Shown: piece by piece, positions 42,915-51,198 of the stretch
How positions within the stretch are numbered: position 1 is the first letter of the stretch
How the letters are laid out: each line of letters starts with the position of its first letter
NCBI RefSeq assembly: GCF_019396385.1
Contig: NZ_JAHKRN010000025.1
Location: forward strand, 1 to 64,000
Length of the DNA: 64,000 bases
Origin: Nonomuraea harbinensis
Lineage (GTDB): Bacteria > Actinomycetota > Actinomycetes > Streptosporangiales > Streptosporangiaceae
Reading direction: 5' to 3'
Made by a program: the position numbers and the translations under genes
The notes under the pieces: generated by a model
The model's database searches: none
Told to the model about the DNA's origin: nothing
Seen by the model: only the letters and a program-made list of their open reading frames with translations

Positions 42915-44255
42915 CTACTCCGTTGAGATGAAGACGTTCTTGGTCTCGGTGAAGGCGGCGAGCGCGTCGGGGCCCAGCTCGCGGCCGAGCCCCGACTCCT
43001 TGAAGCCGCCGAACGGGGTCCAGTAGCGGACGGAGGAGTTGGAGTTGACCGAGAGCGCGCCGGACTCGACCGCGCGGGCCACCCGCAGCGCCCGGCCGAT
43101 GTCGCGGGTCCAGATGGAGCCGGACAGGCCGTAACGGGTGTCGTTGGCGATGCGGACCGCGTCGGCTTCGCCGGCGAACGGCACCACGGACACGACCGGC
43201 CCGAAGATCTCCTCGGTGAACGCCCGGTCGGTGACGTTCGAGGTCAGCACCGTCGGCGGGAACCAGTAGCCGCGGCCCTGCGGGCACGAGCCCTGCAGGT
43301 ACGGGTCGGCGACGAAGCCGCGGACCCGCTCCAGGTGCTCGGCGCTGATCAGCGGGCCCATCTCGGTGGCCGGGTCGAGCGGGTCGCCGACGCGCAGCCC
43401 GCGCACCGCCTCCGACAACCGCTCCAGGAACTCGTCGTACACGCTCTCCTGCACCAGCACGCGGGAGCGGGCGCAGCAGTCTTGACCGCTGTTGTCGAAG
43501 ACCGCGTACGGGGCCGCGGCGGCGGCCTTGGCGACGTCGGCGTCGGCGAAGACGATGTTGGCCGACTTGCCGCCGAGCTCCAGCGTGAGCCGCTTGACGT
43601 GGGCGGCGGCCTTGGCCGCGATCTCCTTGCCCACCTCGGTCGAGCCGGTGAACACGATCTTGGCGACGCCGGGGTGCTCGACCAGCCGGGCGCCCGCGAC
43701 CTCCCCTGCCCCGGGCAGGACCTGGAGCACCCCCTCGGGCAGGCCCGCCGCCAGGGCCAGCTCGGCCAGCCGCAGCGCGGTCAGCGGGGTCTGCTCGGCG
43801 GGCTTGACGATGACCGTGTTGCCCGCCGCGAGGGCAGGCGCGACGCCCCACGACATGATCAGCATCGGGAAGTTCCACGGCACGATCACGCCCACCACGC
43901 CCAGCGGCTCCTGGAACGTGACGTCCACGCCGCCGGGCACCGGGATCTGCCTGCCGTGGTTGCGCTCGGGAGCGCCGGAGTAGTAGTGGAGCACGTCGCG
44001 GACGGCGGCCGCCTCCCAGCGGGCGTTGCCGACGGGGTGGCCGGCGTTGGCCACCTCCAGCATCGCCAGCTCCTCGGCGTGCGCGTCGACCAGGTCGGCG
44101 AAGCCGCGCAGCAGCCGCGCCCGGTCGCCCGGGGCCACCTCGCGCCACTCCCGGCAGGCCTTCGCGGCCCTGGCCACGGCCTCGTCGACCGCGGCGGCCC
44201 CGGCCATCTCGACCTCGGCCACGACCTGCTCCGTCGCCGGATTGATGATCTTCAC
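42915..44255 (-). CDS. NAD-dependent aldehyde dehydrogenase (PuuC-like)
   Basis: 446 aa. Cofactor site VPWNFPML, GSTEVGKEI and catalytic FDNSGQDCCARSRVLV, where the second Cys of the pair is in the usual catalytic position, and general-base ELGGKSANIV. It would oxidise a gamma-glutamyl-aminoaldehyde to the acid. GTG 44255 overlaps the synthetase stop by 4 nt. Confidence 0.9.
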   Translation of the reverse strand: MKIINPATEQVVAEVEMAGAAAVDEAVARAAKACREWREVAPGDRARLLRGFADLVDAHAEELAMLEVANAGHPVGNARWEAAAVRDVLHYYSGAPERNHGRQIPVPGGVDVTFQEPLGVVGVIVPWNFPMLIMSWGVAPALAAGNTVIVKPAEQTPLTALRLAELALAAGLPEGVLQVLPGAGEVAGARLVEHPGVAKIVFTGSTEVGKEIAAKAAAHVKRLTLELGGKSANIVFADADVAKAAAAAPYAVFDNSGQDCCARSRVLVQESVYDEFLERLSEAVRGLRVGDPLDPATEMGPLISAEHLERVRGFVADPYLQGSCPQGRGYWFPPTVLTSNVTDRAFTEEIFGPVVSVVPFAGEADAVRIANDTRYGLSGSIWTRDIGRALRVARAVESGALSVNSNSSVRYWTPFGGFKESGLGRELGPDALAAFTETKNVFISTE

Positions 44256-45622
44256 AGGCGCTCGAATCCCCGGAACATCTCCCAGTCGGTCACCGCCGCG
44301 TCGAAGGCGGCCAGCTCGACCCGCGCGTTGTTGGCGTAGTGGGCCACCACGTCCTCCCCGAACTCCTCCCCGGCCAGTTTGGAACCCTCGAACAGGGCCA
44401 GCGCGTCGCGCAGGGTGTGCGGCACGGTCTCGGCGCCGGAGGTGTAGGCGTTGCCCTCGAACGCCTCCTCCAGCTCCAGCTCCTCGTCGATGCCGTGCAG
44501 GCCGGCCGCGACCAGCGCGGCCACCGCGAGGTACGGGTTCACGTCGCCGCCCGGCACCCGGTTCTCCACCCGCAGCGAGGGGCCGTGGCCGACCAGGCGC
44601 AGCGCGCAGGTGCGGTTGTCGACGCCCCACTTGACGGCCGTGGGCGCGAAGCTGCCGGGCACGAACCGCTTGTAGGAGTTGATGTTGGGCGCGTACATGA
44701 GGGTGAGCTCGCGCAGGCAGGCGAGCTGACCGGCGATGAACCGCTGCCCCAGCGGCGAGAGCCCGTGCGGCCCGTCGCCCGCCATCACCAGCTCGCCGTC
44801 CGCCCCGCGCAGCGAGATGTGGATGTGGCAGGAGTTGCCCTCGCGGTCGTTCGGCTTGGCCATGAAGGTGATCGACTTGCCCTCCTGGGCGGCGATCTCC
44901 TTGGCGCCGTTCTTGTAGACGGCGTGGTTGTCGCAGGTGACCAGCGCCTCGGCGTAGCGGAAGGTGATCTCGTGCTGGCCCGGGTTGCACTCGCCCTTGG
45001 CGGACTCCACGTACAGGCCCGCGCCCTCCATGTCGCGCCGGATGCGGCGCAGCAGCGGCTCGACGCGGGCGGTGCCGAGCAGCGAGTAGTCGACGTTGTA
45101 GAGGTTGGCGGGGGTCAGGTCGCGGTAGGCGCGGTTCCAGGCTCCCTCGTACGAGTCCTCGTAGACGACGAACTCCAGCTCGGTGCCGACGCAGGCGCGC
45201 AGGCCGCGCTCCTGGAGCCGGGCGAGCTGGCGGCGGAGGATCTGGCGCGGCGAGGCGGTCACCTCGCCGCCGTCCTCCCAGGTGAGGTCGGCCATGACCA
45301 GGGCGGTGCCCTCCTGCCAGGGCACCCGCCGCAGCGTCGACAGGTCGGGCCGCATCACGAAGTCCCCGTACCCGCGATCCCAGGACGACATCGCGTATCC
45401 GCCGACCGTGTTCATGTCGACGTCGACGGCGAGCAGGTAGTTGCACCCTTCGGAGCCGTGGTGCAGCACCTCGTCGAGGAAGTAGCGCGCGGACAGGCGC
45501 TTGCCCTGGAGGCGGCCCTGCATGTCGGCGATGGCCAGCAGCACCGTGTCGACCAGGCCCGCCGCGACCTCCTGCCGTAGCTCGTCGACGGTGAGGAAGC
45601 CATGACTGGACCGCTCGCTCAC
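44252..45622 (-). CDS. GlnA-like gamma-glutamyl-amine synthetase
   Basis: 456 aa. Glutamine-synthetase fold: CVGTELEFVVY (metal Glu), GECNPGQHEITFRYAEAL, SCHIHISLRG (metal His), and NSYKRFVPGSFAPTAVKWGVDNRTCALRLVG. In Streptomyces, GlnA2/GlnA3/GlnA4 of this type make gamma-glutamyl polyamine or ethanolamine rather than glutamine; the neighbours support that here. GTG 45622 has GGAG 7 nt upstream; a longer frame exists but is not favoured. Confidence 0.88.
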   Translation of the reverse strand: MSERSSHGFLTVDELRQEVAAGLVDTVLLAIADMQGRLQGKRLSARYFLDEVLHHGSEGCNYLLAVDVDMNTVGGYAMSSWDRGYGDFVMRPDLSTLRRVPWQEGTALVMADLTWEDGGEVTASPRQILRRQLARLQERGLRACVGTELEFVVYEDSYEGAWNRAYRDLTPANLYNVDYSLLGTARVEPLLRRIRRDMEGAGLYVESAKGECNPGQHEITFRYAEALVTCDNHAVYKNGAKEIAAQEGKSITFMAKPNDREGNSCHIHISLRGADGELVMAGDGPHGLSPLGQRFIAGQLACLRELTLMYAPNINSYKRFVPGSFAPTAVKWGVDNRTCALRLVGHGPSLRVENRVPGGDVNPYLAVAALVAAGLHGIDEELELEEAFEGNAYTSGAETVPHTLRDALALFEGSKLAGEEFGEDVVAHYANNARVELAAFDAAVTDWEMFRGFERL

Positions 45623-45723
45623 GTGCTGGCTCCGATCTCGCAGGAGGCGGTTTCCCGTTGATTGGGCTAGTCTCAGACCATTGATGTGTATGGCGGGATC
45701 GCTTGTCAAGACCTGAGGACACG

Positions 45724-46449
45724 TTGGACGAGTCGGCGCGTTTGATGACGGTGCTGCGCCCCGTGAGAGCCGGAAACGCCTTCGAGGAGACCGTCGAACG
45801 GCTCCTGCAGGCGATCAAGCTGGGCGTGGTGGCGCCGGGAGACAAGCTCCCGCCCGAGCGCGAGCTGGCCGTCCAGCTCGGCATCAGCAGGGTGACGCTG
45901 CGCGAGGCCATCCGCGCCCTGCAGGACGCGGGCTACCTCGACGTGCGGCGCGGCCGTTACGGCGGCGCGTTCGTCACCTACGTGCCGCCCCGGCCGGGGC
46001 CGGCCGACCTGCGCAAGGCGGTCGCCGACATGGGCACGGACGACCTGGCGGACGCGCTCACCTTCCGCCTGGCCGTAGAGTGCGGCGCCGCGCAGGCGCT
46101 GGCCGGGATGGAGCTGACCGGCGGGCAGCGCGACACGCTCAGGCGCAGGCTGGCCGACCTGGACGGCGCCTCGCTGGAGGACTACCGCCGCCTCGACACC
46201 GCATTCCACCTGTCGATCGCCGAGCTGACCGGGTCCGCCCTGCTCGCGTCCGCCTGCGCCGACGCCCGCCTGCGGGTGAGCGACCTGCTCAACGCCATCC
46301 CCATGCTCCAGGTCAACCTCGACCACGCGGCCGCGCAGCACCGGGCGATCGTGGCGGCCATCCTGGCGGGCGACCCCGAGGGGGCCGGCCGCGCCATGAG
46401 CGAACACCTGGAAGGCACGGCCGCCCTGCTGCGCGGATTCCTCTCCTGA
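45724..46449 (+). CDS. GntR/FadR-family regulator of the gamma-glutamylation operon
   Basis: About 241 aa. Winged helix-turn-helix with KLPPERELAVQLGISRVTLREAIRALQDAGYLDVRRGRYGG, then a helical FCD ligand domain with the Asp/His set RLDTAFHLSIAEL and HRAIVAAI. TTG 45724 has GAGGA 6 nt upstream; ATG 45745 is an alternative. It is divergent from the GlnA-like gene and probably represses it until the amine substrate appears. Confidence 0.85.
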   Translation: MDESARLMTVLRPVRAGNAFEETVERLLQAIKLGVVAPGDKLPPERELAVQLGISRVTLREAIRALQDAGYLDVRRGRYGGAFVTYVPPRPGPADLRKAVADMGTDDLADALTFRLAVECGAAQALAGMELTGGQRDTLRRRLADLDGASLEDYRRLDTAFHLSIAELTGSALLASACADARLRVSDLLNAIPMLQVNLDHAAAQHRAIVAAILAGDPEGAGRAMSEHLEGTAALLRGFLS

Positions 46450-46490
46450 CCGCACCACTGCCCACAGGCTCGTAGAGTCGGTTCACGGTC

Positions 46491-47249
46491 ATGGAGAAAT
46501 GGTTTCACGGAAGCATCATCGCGACGGGACGGCTGCCGCTGTTCTGTTTCTTCGTCGCGCTCATCGTGGCGTTCATCGCCACCCGCATCAACGTACGGCT
46601 GATCAGGGCCAAGGTGGGCTGGTTCCGCAACGTCAACGTGGGCGAGATGCACATCCACCACGTGGTGTTCGGGGTCGTGCTCATGCTGGTCGGCGGGGTG
46701 GCCGGGATGGTCGTCTCCGGCGCGTCGCAGGTGGGGCACGCGGTCGCGGCGTCGGTGTTCGGGATCGGGTCGGCCCTGGTGCTCGACGAGTTCGCGCTGA
46801 TCCTCCACCTGCACGACGTCTACTGGGAGGAGGAGGGGCGCACCTCGGTGGACGCGGTGTTCATCGCCGTGGCGGTCACCGGGCTGCTGCTCATCGGGCT
46901 GCGGCCGCTCAGCTGGGACTTCGGCCCGCCGCTGGTCGACCCGGCGGCGCTGATCCTGGGCAACCTGGTGCTGGCCGTGATCACGCTGCTCAAGGGGAAG
47001 ATCTGGACCGGCATGGCGGGGCTGTTCCTCCCCTTCCTGCTGCTGGTGGGCGCGGTGCGGCTGGCCCGCCCGGGGTCGCCGTGGGCCCACTGGTTCTTCG
47101 TCGGGCGCTCGCCGCGCAAGATGGCCAAGGCCATCCACCGGGAGGAACGCTGGCGCCGGCCGGCGATCCGGGCCAAGATCGCCTTCCAGGAGTTCCTCTC
47201 GGGCCGCCACGACCTGCCTTCCACCCGCCGTCTGCGCCGCCATACTTGA
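46491..47249 (+). CDS. Polytopic membrane protein, unknown
   Basis: 252 aa. Several membrane helices (LPLFCFFVALIVAFIATRI, VVFGVVLMLVGGVAGMVV, VFGIGSALVLDEFALIL, AVFIAVAVTGLLLIGL, LVLAVITLLKGKIWTG). Its loops hold His-rich GEMHIHHVV and LHLHDVYWEEE, which may bind metal. TAGAGT lies 12 nt upstream of the ATG. It may be a lipid or metal-related protein; no family recognised. Confidence 0.75.
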   Translation: MEKWFHGSIIATGRLPLFCFFVALIVAFIATRINVRLIRAKVGWFRNVNVGEMHIHHVVFGVVLMLVGGVAGMVVSGASQVGHAVAASVFGIGSALVLDEFALILHLHDVYWEEEGRTSVDAVFIAVAVTGLLLIGLRPLSWDFGPPLVDPAALILGNLVLAVITLLKGKIWTGMAGLFLPFLLLVGAVRLARPGSPWAHWFFVGRSPRKMAKAIHREERWRRPAIRAKIAFQEFLSGRHDLPSTRRLRRHT

Positions 47250-47252
47250 GCC

Positions 47253-47570
47253 ATGGCGCTTCCCTCCAGGTCTGACGGGCTGCTGGCCCAGATCCCCGAC
47301 TCGCTCACGGACCTGCGCGGACCCGTGGACGGCAAGGTGGCGCTGCCGCCCCACCTGTCATGGTCGGGCCCCCGCGAGTACGACCTGGCCGATCTGCGCC
47401 TGAGGCTGTCGATGTACCGCATGGTGATCACGGGCGGCGGGCGCGTGGACGCGGAGAGATACCTCAACGCGCGCCACCTGACCGCCGACTGGCCGCTGCT
47501 CAGGAAAGGGCTCGGCCCGGGCCACCGCCGGGCCTGGGAGCACAAGCTGGCCCTGGGCATGCACCCGTGA
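47253..47570 (+). CDS. Small partner protein of the AbiEii-like nucleotidyltransferase
   Basis: 105 aa, no membrane helix and no obvious helix-turn-helix. ATG 47253 sits 6 nt after CATACT (47241-47246), a leaderless promoter lying in the end of the preceding gene, so this pair is transcribed by itself. Its stop overlaps the nucleotidyltransferase start (GTGA). It may be the antitoxin of the pair, but no antitoxin family is recognised. Confidence 0.65.
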   Translation: MALPSRSDGLLAQIPDSLTDLRGPVDGKVALPPHLSWSGPREYDLADLRLRLSMYRMVITGGGRVDAERYLNARHLTADWPLLRKGLGPGHRRAWEHKLALGMHP

Positions 47571-48262
47571 TCCGCTTCCCGCCGTTCCAGGAACGGGTGC
47601 TGGGAATGGTGCTGCCGGTTTGCGAGCGCTTCCATCTGCTGCTCGCGGGCGGGCACGCGATGCGGGCGCACGGATTCATGGACCGGCCGAGCACCGACCT
47701 GGACTTCGCCACCAGTGCGGACACGCCGCTGCCGGAGGTGGCGGAGGGGATCGCCCGGGCGCTCCGCGCCGCCGGTCTGGAGGTGTCCGTGCTGGAGGTG
47801 ACACCCCGGTACGGGCGACTGCTCCTCAAGGATCCCTCGACGGAGGAGCACTGTGAGGTGGACCTCCTCAGGGAGGCGCTCCAGCAGCAGCCCAGCGTGT
47901 GCGGCGAACTGCGGGTCGTCGCGCTCGACGACGCCGTGGGCCTGAAGATGCGGGCACTGTACGAACGCAGCCTGGCCCGGGATGTCATCGACATCGCCGC
48001 CGTGGCCCACCTCTACTCCTTCAGAGATCTGGAGCGTTTGGGCGGCCTGCACGCGGAGGACTTCTCACTTCCCGAGCTCGTCATGCGGCTGGAGTTCGTG
48101 GAGTTCATCGCCGACGAGGAGTTCGCGGCCTACGGGGTGACCGCGGATCGGGTGCGAGACATCCGGAGGCTGACCTCGGCGTGGGCGGACGACATCAAGA
48201 TGCGGCGGGCCGACGACGGTGATGCCGAGTACGACGTCTCCGATCTGCCCGGGGTCGGCTGA
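47567..48262 (+). CDS. AbiEii/MenT-like nucleotidyltransferase (candidate toxin)
   Basis: 231 aa. The nucleotidyltransferase motif is in LLAGGHAMRAHGFMDRPSTDLDFATS (GG-H then Asp-x-Asp); a second acid lies in CEVDLLRE; then the helix ALDDAVGLKMRALYERSLARDVIDIAAV. This is the AbiEii type IV toxin layout, whose members modify tRNA or other targets with nucleotides. It is coupled to the small gene before it, which differs from the usual AbiEi antitoxin. Confidence 0.78.
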   Translation: MIRFPPFQERVLGMVLPVCERFHLLLAGGHAMRAHGFMDRPSTDLDFATSADTPLPEVAEGIARALRAAGLEVSVLEVTPRYGRLLLKDPSTEEHCEVDLLREALQQQPSVCGELRVVALDDAVGLKMRALYERSLARDVIDIAAVAHLYSFRDLERLGGLHAEDFSLPELVMRLEFVEFIADEEFAAYGVTADRVRDIRRLTSAWADDIKMRRADDGDAEYDVSDLPGVG

Positions 48263-48273
48263 GGCATCGGGTG

Positions 48274-48313
48274 GTCACAGCGTCACAGCGTCACAGCGTC
48301 ACAGCGTCACGGC
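48274..48313. repeat. 8-bp tandem repeat GTCACAGC, four copies plus one variant
   Basis: Four exact copies (48274-48305) followed by GTCACGGC (48306-48313), between two converging genes. The stop codon of the NicO-type transporter is within the fourth copy. Confidence 0.9.
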
Positions 48314-49891
48314 TGAGCGGAGGGCCAGGCCGGCGCCGAGGAGCACCACCATCACGGCCGTGCCCAGCGGGGCCGCGCCCGACAGGCGGGCGGCGAGCCG
48401 GCGGCCCGCCGACGCCCGGGCCTCCAGCCGGTCGACCAGCTTGACCAGCAGCAGGCCGGTGACGGTCAGGGTGGCGGCCATACCGACCCCGTAGGCGGTC
48501 ACCAGCGCCACCCCGAACCAGGTCCGGCCCAGCGCGACCGCGCCCAGCAGCACGACCAGCGCCGACGGGCTCGGCACCAGCCCACCGGCCACCCCCAGCC
48601 CCACCAGCCCACCACTCCGATGTCCGTGCCCGTGCCCGTGTCCGTGCCCGTGTCCGTGCCCGTGTCCGTGCCCGTGTCCGTGCCCGTGTCCATGGCCGTG
48701 TCCGTGCCCGGCGGCATGGGCGTTCCGGGAACGGCGGGCGGTGTGGATCAGGCGGAGGCCGATGGCGGCGATCAGCACGCCGCCGGCCACCCCCAGCCAG
48801 GCCAGCACCGACTCGCCGGCCAGGGCCGTGAAGACGCTCAGCGCGAGCCCCACCGCCAGCACCCCCACGGTGTGGGTGGCCGTCACCGTGGCGCCCACGA
48901 CGAGCGCGTCCCTGGGGCGTCCGCGGCGCCCCGCCAGGTAGGCGGCCATGACGGTCTTCCCGTGCCCGGGGATCAGCGCGTGCCCGGCCCCCAGCACCAC
49001 CGCCAGGCCCAGCGCCAGCAGCCCGAGCGGCACGGTCAGCGAGTCGGCGCCGACGAGCCCGGTGAACGTCCGGTCCAGCGCGTCGAGCGCCTCACCGACG
49101 GGTCCGCCGACGGAGAGGCCGGGGGTTCCGGACGCGGGGGTCCCGGTCCCGGCGCCGAGCCGTGAGACGGTGAACGAGGCCGTCCGCTGGTCCAGCGGTG
49201 ACGTCAGCAGGTCGTCCGGGTACCTGCGCAGTTCTCCGCTCACGCTGGACTCGGGCACGGTGGCGTCGAGGAGCCGGACCCCTGCGCCGGTCGCGGTGAT
49301 CTCGCGCCAGCCGATCCGGTCCTGCTCGAAGCCGTCGGTGAACGTCACCGCGCCGGACACCGCGGTCTCCGCCACCAGGGCGCAGGTCAGGCGGCTGGTC
49401 CTGAGCCCGCCCTGGCCCGGCGTGTACGCGTGCCCGGCCCGTACCACCCGCCAAGGCACGGCCGCGCCGCCCACCGTCAGCCGCTGGGCGGCGGCGAGCG
49501 CGGCGCAGCGGCGGGAGGCGTACGTGGCGTCCACCTCCGTCCTGGCCTGCAGCGTGGGCAGTTCGGCCAGGTCCACCACGGCCAGGTTCTCCACCTGCCC
49601 GCCGGAGACGGTCAGCCCGTTGTAGTGGTTGACCGTGAAGTTCCCCAGCGGATGCGCGGCGGCGGCCCGCGCCGGCACGCTCAGGAACACCGGCACCAGC
49701 CCGAGCAGCAAGACCCCCATCCGCCACCAGATCCTGCGCGAGGCGGCGTGACGGGCGTCTTCCGGGAGGTCGGCCCGTTCTGTGGGGTGGGTCCGGTTCG
49801 GTGTGCGGGCGGCGTTACGGACCTGGTCGGGAGTGGCGGCCGATTTCGTGGGGTGGGAGGGGGCTTCGGTGAGGGGCTCGGGGTCGGTCAT
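48299..49891 (-). CDS. NicO-type metal transporter with (Gly-His)15 loop
   Basis: 530 aa. A signal-like hydrophobic segment near residue 50-70, an exported domain starting HPLGNFTVNHYNGL, then the NicO membrane core (GLLALGLAVVLGAGHALIPGHGKTVMAAYLAGRRG, the HAL/GHGK motif of nickel-cobalt transporters). A loop of fifteen consecutive Gly-His pairs (48620-48709) lies between helices. It probably handles Ni, Co or another divalent metal. ATG 49891 overlaps the TPR stop by 4 nt. Confidence 0.85.
   Translation of the reverse strand: MTDPEPLTEAPSHPTKSAATPDQVRNAARTPNRTHPTERADLPEDARHAASRRIWWRMGVLLLGLVPVFLSVPARAAAAHPLGNFTVNHYNGLTVSGGQVENLAVVDLAELPTLQARTEVDATYASRRCAALAAAQRLTVGGAAVPWRVVRAGHAYTPGQGGLRTSRLTCALVAETAVSGAVTFTDGFEQDRIGWREITATGAGVRLLDATVPESSVSGELRRYPDDLLTSPLDQRTASFTVSRLGAGTGTPASGTPGLSVGGPVGEALDALDRTFTGLVGADSLTVPLGLLALGLAVVLGAGHALIPGHGKTVMAAYLAGRRGRPRDALVVGATVTATHTVGVLAVGLALSVFTALAGESVLAWLGVAGGVLIAAIGLRLIHTARRSRNAHAAGHGHGHGHGHGHGHGHGHGHGHGHGHGHGHRSGGLVGLGVAGGLVPSPSALVVLLGAVALGRTWFGVALVTAYGVGMAATLTVTGLLLVKLVDRLEARASAGRRLAARLSGAAPLGTAVMVVLLGAGLALRSAVTL
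48620..48709. repeat. 12-bp tandem repeat coding (Gly-His)15
   Basis: Repeating unit GTGTCCGTGCCC with small variations, coding Gly-His pairs on the minus strand. Slippage would keep frame (multiples of 6). Confidence 0.85.
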
Positions 49892-51084
49892 GAGAACCTC
49901 GCCAGGGTGGCCAGCTCCGGGTCGAAGCGGGGGTCGAGGGGGACGTCGCGGCCGAGGGATCGTTCGATCTCGGCGCGGTGGTAGCGGAGGACGGGATGCC
50001 GCCAGCCGGTCGAGGTGGCCTGCTTCGCGTACCGCAGAGCCTCGCGCGGCCGGTCGGCCTTGAACAGCGCCCAGCCGAGCGCGTCGGCGGCGATCAGACC
50101 GGGGTTGCGGGCGTACTCGGCGCGGGCGTGCCGCACCGCCTCGTCGGGGTCGCCGTGGTCGGCCTCGAACTCGGCCCACGTCAGGTCGTCGCGGACGCCC
50201 GTCCCGGCGAGCAGGTCGCGCTGGGCGTCCAGCAGCGTCCAGTCGGCGGGCAGGCCCGCCTTGAGCCGCACCTCGCCCTGCTCGATCAGGTACTGGGGCA
50301 GCGGCAGCCGCCGGACGACGCCCTCGTACCGGGTGAGCGCCTCGTCCAGCCGGCCGCCGAGCGCGGCGGCCCTGGCCCGGCCGGCGAGGGCGGGCGGGTA
50401 GCCGGGGTCGGCCTCCAGCGCCCTGGCGTACCACCGGTCGGCCGTCTCGAAGTCGTGGGTGTGCAGGGCCAGCTCGCCGAGCTGGTGGCGGGCGTAGGCG
50501 AGATCGGCGGGGACGCGCGCGTCCTCGTGGGCGTACTGGAGGTAGCGGCGCGCGCCGTCGAGGTCGCCGCGCAGCTCGGCCGCGTACGAGGCGCGCGCGA
50601 AGGACGCGACGCCGGGCCGCAGGTCCAGCATCCGCTGGACCGCCTCCCGCGCGCCGCGCAGGTCGCCGAGCTGGACGCGGGCGTCGGCGAGCACCCCGTA
50701 CGCGGCCGCGCTGTAGGCGTTGGCGTCGAGCGCCCGCTCGGCCAGCCGCTCGGCCTCGGCGAACTCGTGGCGGCCGGCGGCGAGCGTGGCCCGGCCGGTC
50801 AGGACGGCGTCGTCGCGCGGGTCGAGCCGGGCGGCGGTGTCGAGCGCGCCTTCCGCCTTGGTGTAGTACGACGGGTCGCCGCTGATTCTGGCCTGGTCGA
50901 CGTACTGGACGCCGAGCTGGGCCCAGCCGCGATGATCGTCCGGCAGCCGCTTGAGCCGGTCCTGCAGGGTTTCCCGCCCGGCCGCGGGCGCCGGCGCGCC
51001 GGCCGGTGCGGCGGCGACGCCGAAGACGGTGAACAGCAGCGCGCCGGTCAGGACGAGACCTGCCAGCAGGAGTAGTGAACGCAT
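49888..51084 (-). CDS. TPR-repeat protein of the DUF4331 module
   Basis: 398 aa. An N-terminal membrane/signal segment (LLLLAGLVLTGALLFTVFG) followed by helical pairs of TPR type from LKRLPDDHRGWAQLGVQYVDQARISGD onward, at least seven repeats. A scaffold for the exported module with the DUF4331 protein and the NicO-type transporter; overlaps the latter by 4 nt. Acts outside the cytoplasm. Confidence 0.82.
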   Translation of the reverse strand: MRSLLLLAGLVLTGALLFTVFGVAAAPAGAPAPAAGRETLQDRLKRLPDDHRGWAQLGVQYVDQARISGDPSYYTKAEGALDTAARLDPRDDAVLTGRATLAAGRHEFAEAERLAERALDANAYSAAAYGVLADARVQLGDLRGAREAVQRMLDLRPGVASFARASYAAELRGDLDGARRYLQYAHEDARVPADLAYARHQLGELALHTHDFETADRWYARALEADPGYPPALAGRARAAALGGRLDEALTRYEGVVRRLPLPQYLIEQGEVRLKAGLPADWTLLDAQRDLLAGTGVRDDLTWAEFEADHGDPDEAVRHARAEYARNPGLIAADALGWALFKADRPREALRYAKQATSTGWRHPVLRYHRAEIERSLGRDVPLDPRFDPELATLARFS

Positions 51085-51198
51085 CGAAGGGCTCCGGAGT
51101 CGTGGGAAGCAACCGGCCGGCCGCCGGAGCGGCCGACCGGTCCTGGGGCGGCGGGGCGGGAGGGGCCCGCCACCGGGAGAAGGTCGGCCGGGCGGGGG

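Noticed and set aside
45645..45690. GTCTCAGAC dyad as the GntR operator before the GlnA-like gene
   Set aside because: Only a 9-bp symmetry with no second copy; position is plausible but support is too thin to list as a feature.
42915..45911. A 998-codon fusion of the GlnA-like and aldehyde dehydrogenase regions
   Set aside because: The upstream part is in the wrong frame relative to the GlnA-like protein; GTG 44255 overlapping the ligase stop is the real start.
48620..48709. Short regular repeats as a CRISPR array
   Set aside because: Unit is 12 bp without unique spacers and it codes for Gly-His pairs within a transporter.
48299..51112. A single 937-codon protein spanning the NicO gene and the TPR gene
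   Set aside because: The upstream part is out of frame with the real TPR protein; ATG 49891 with GAGG upstream is the proper transporter start.
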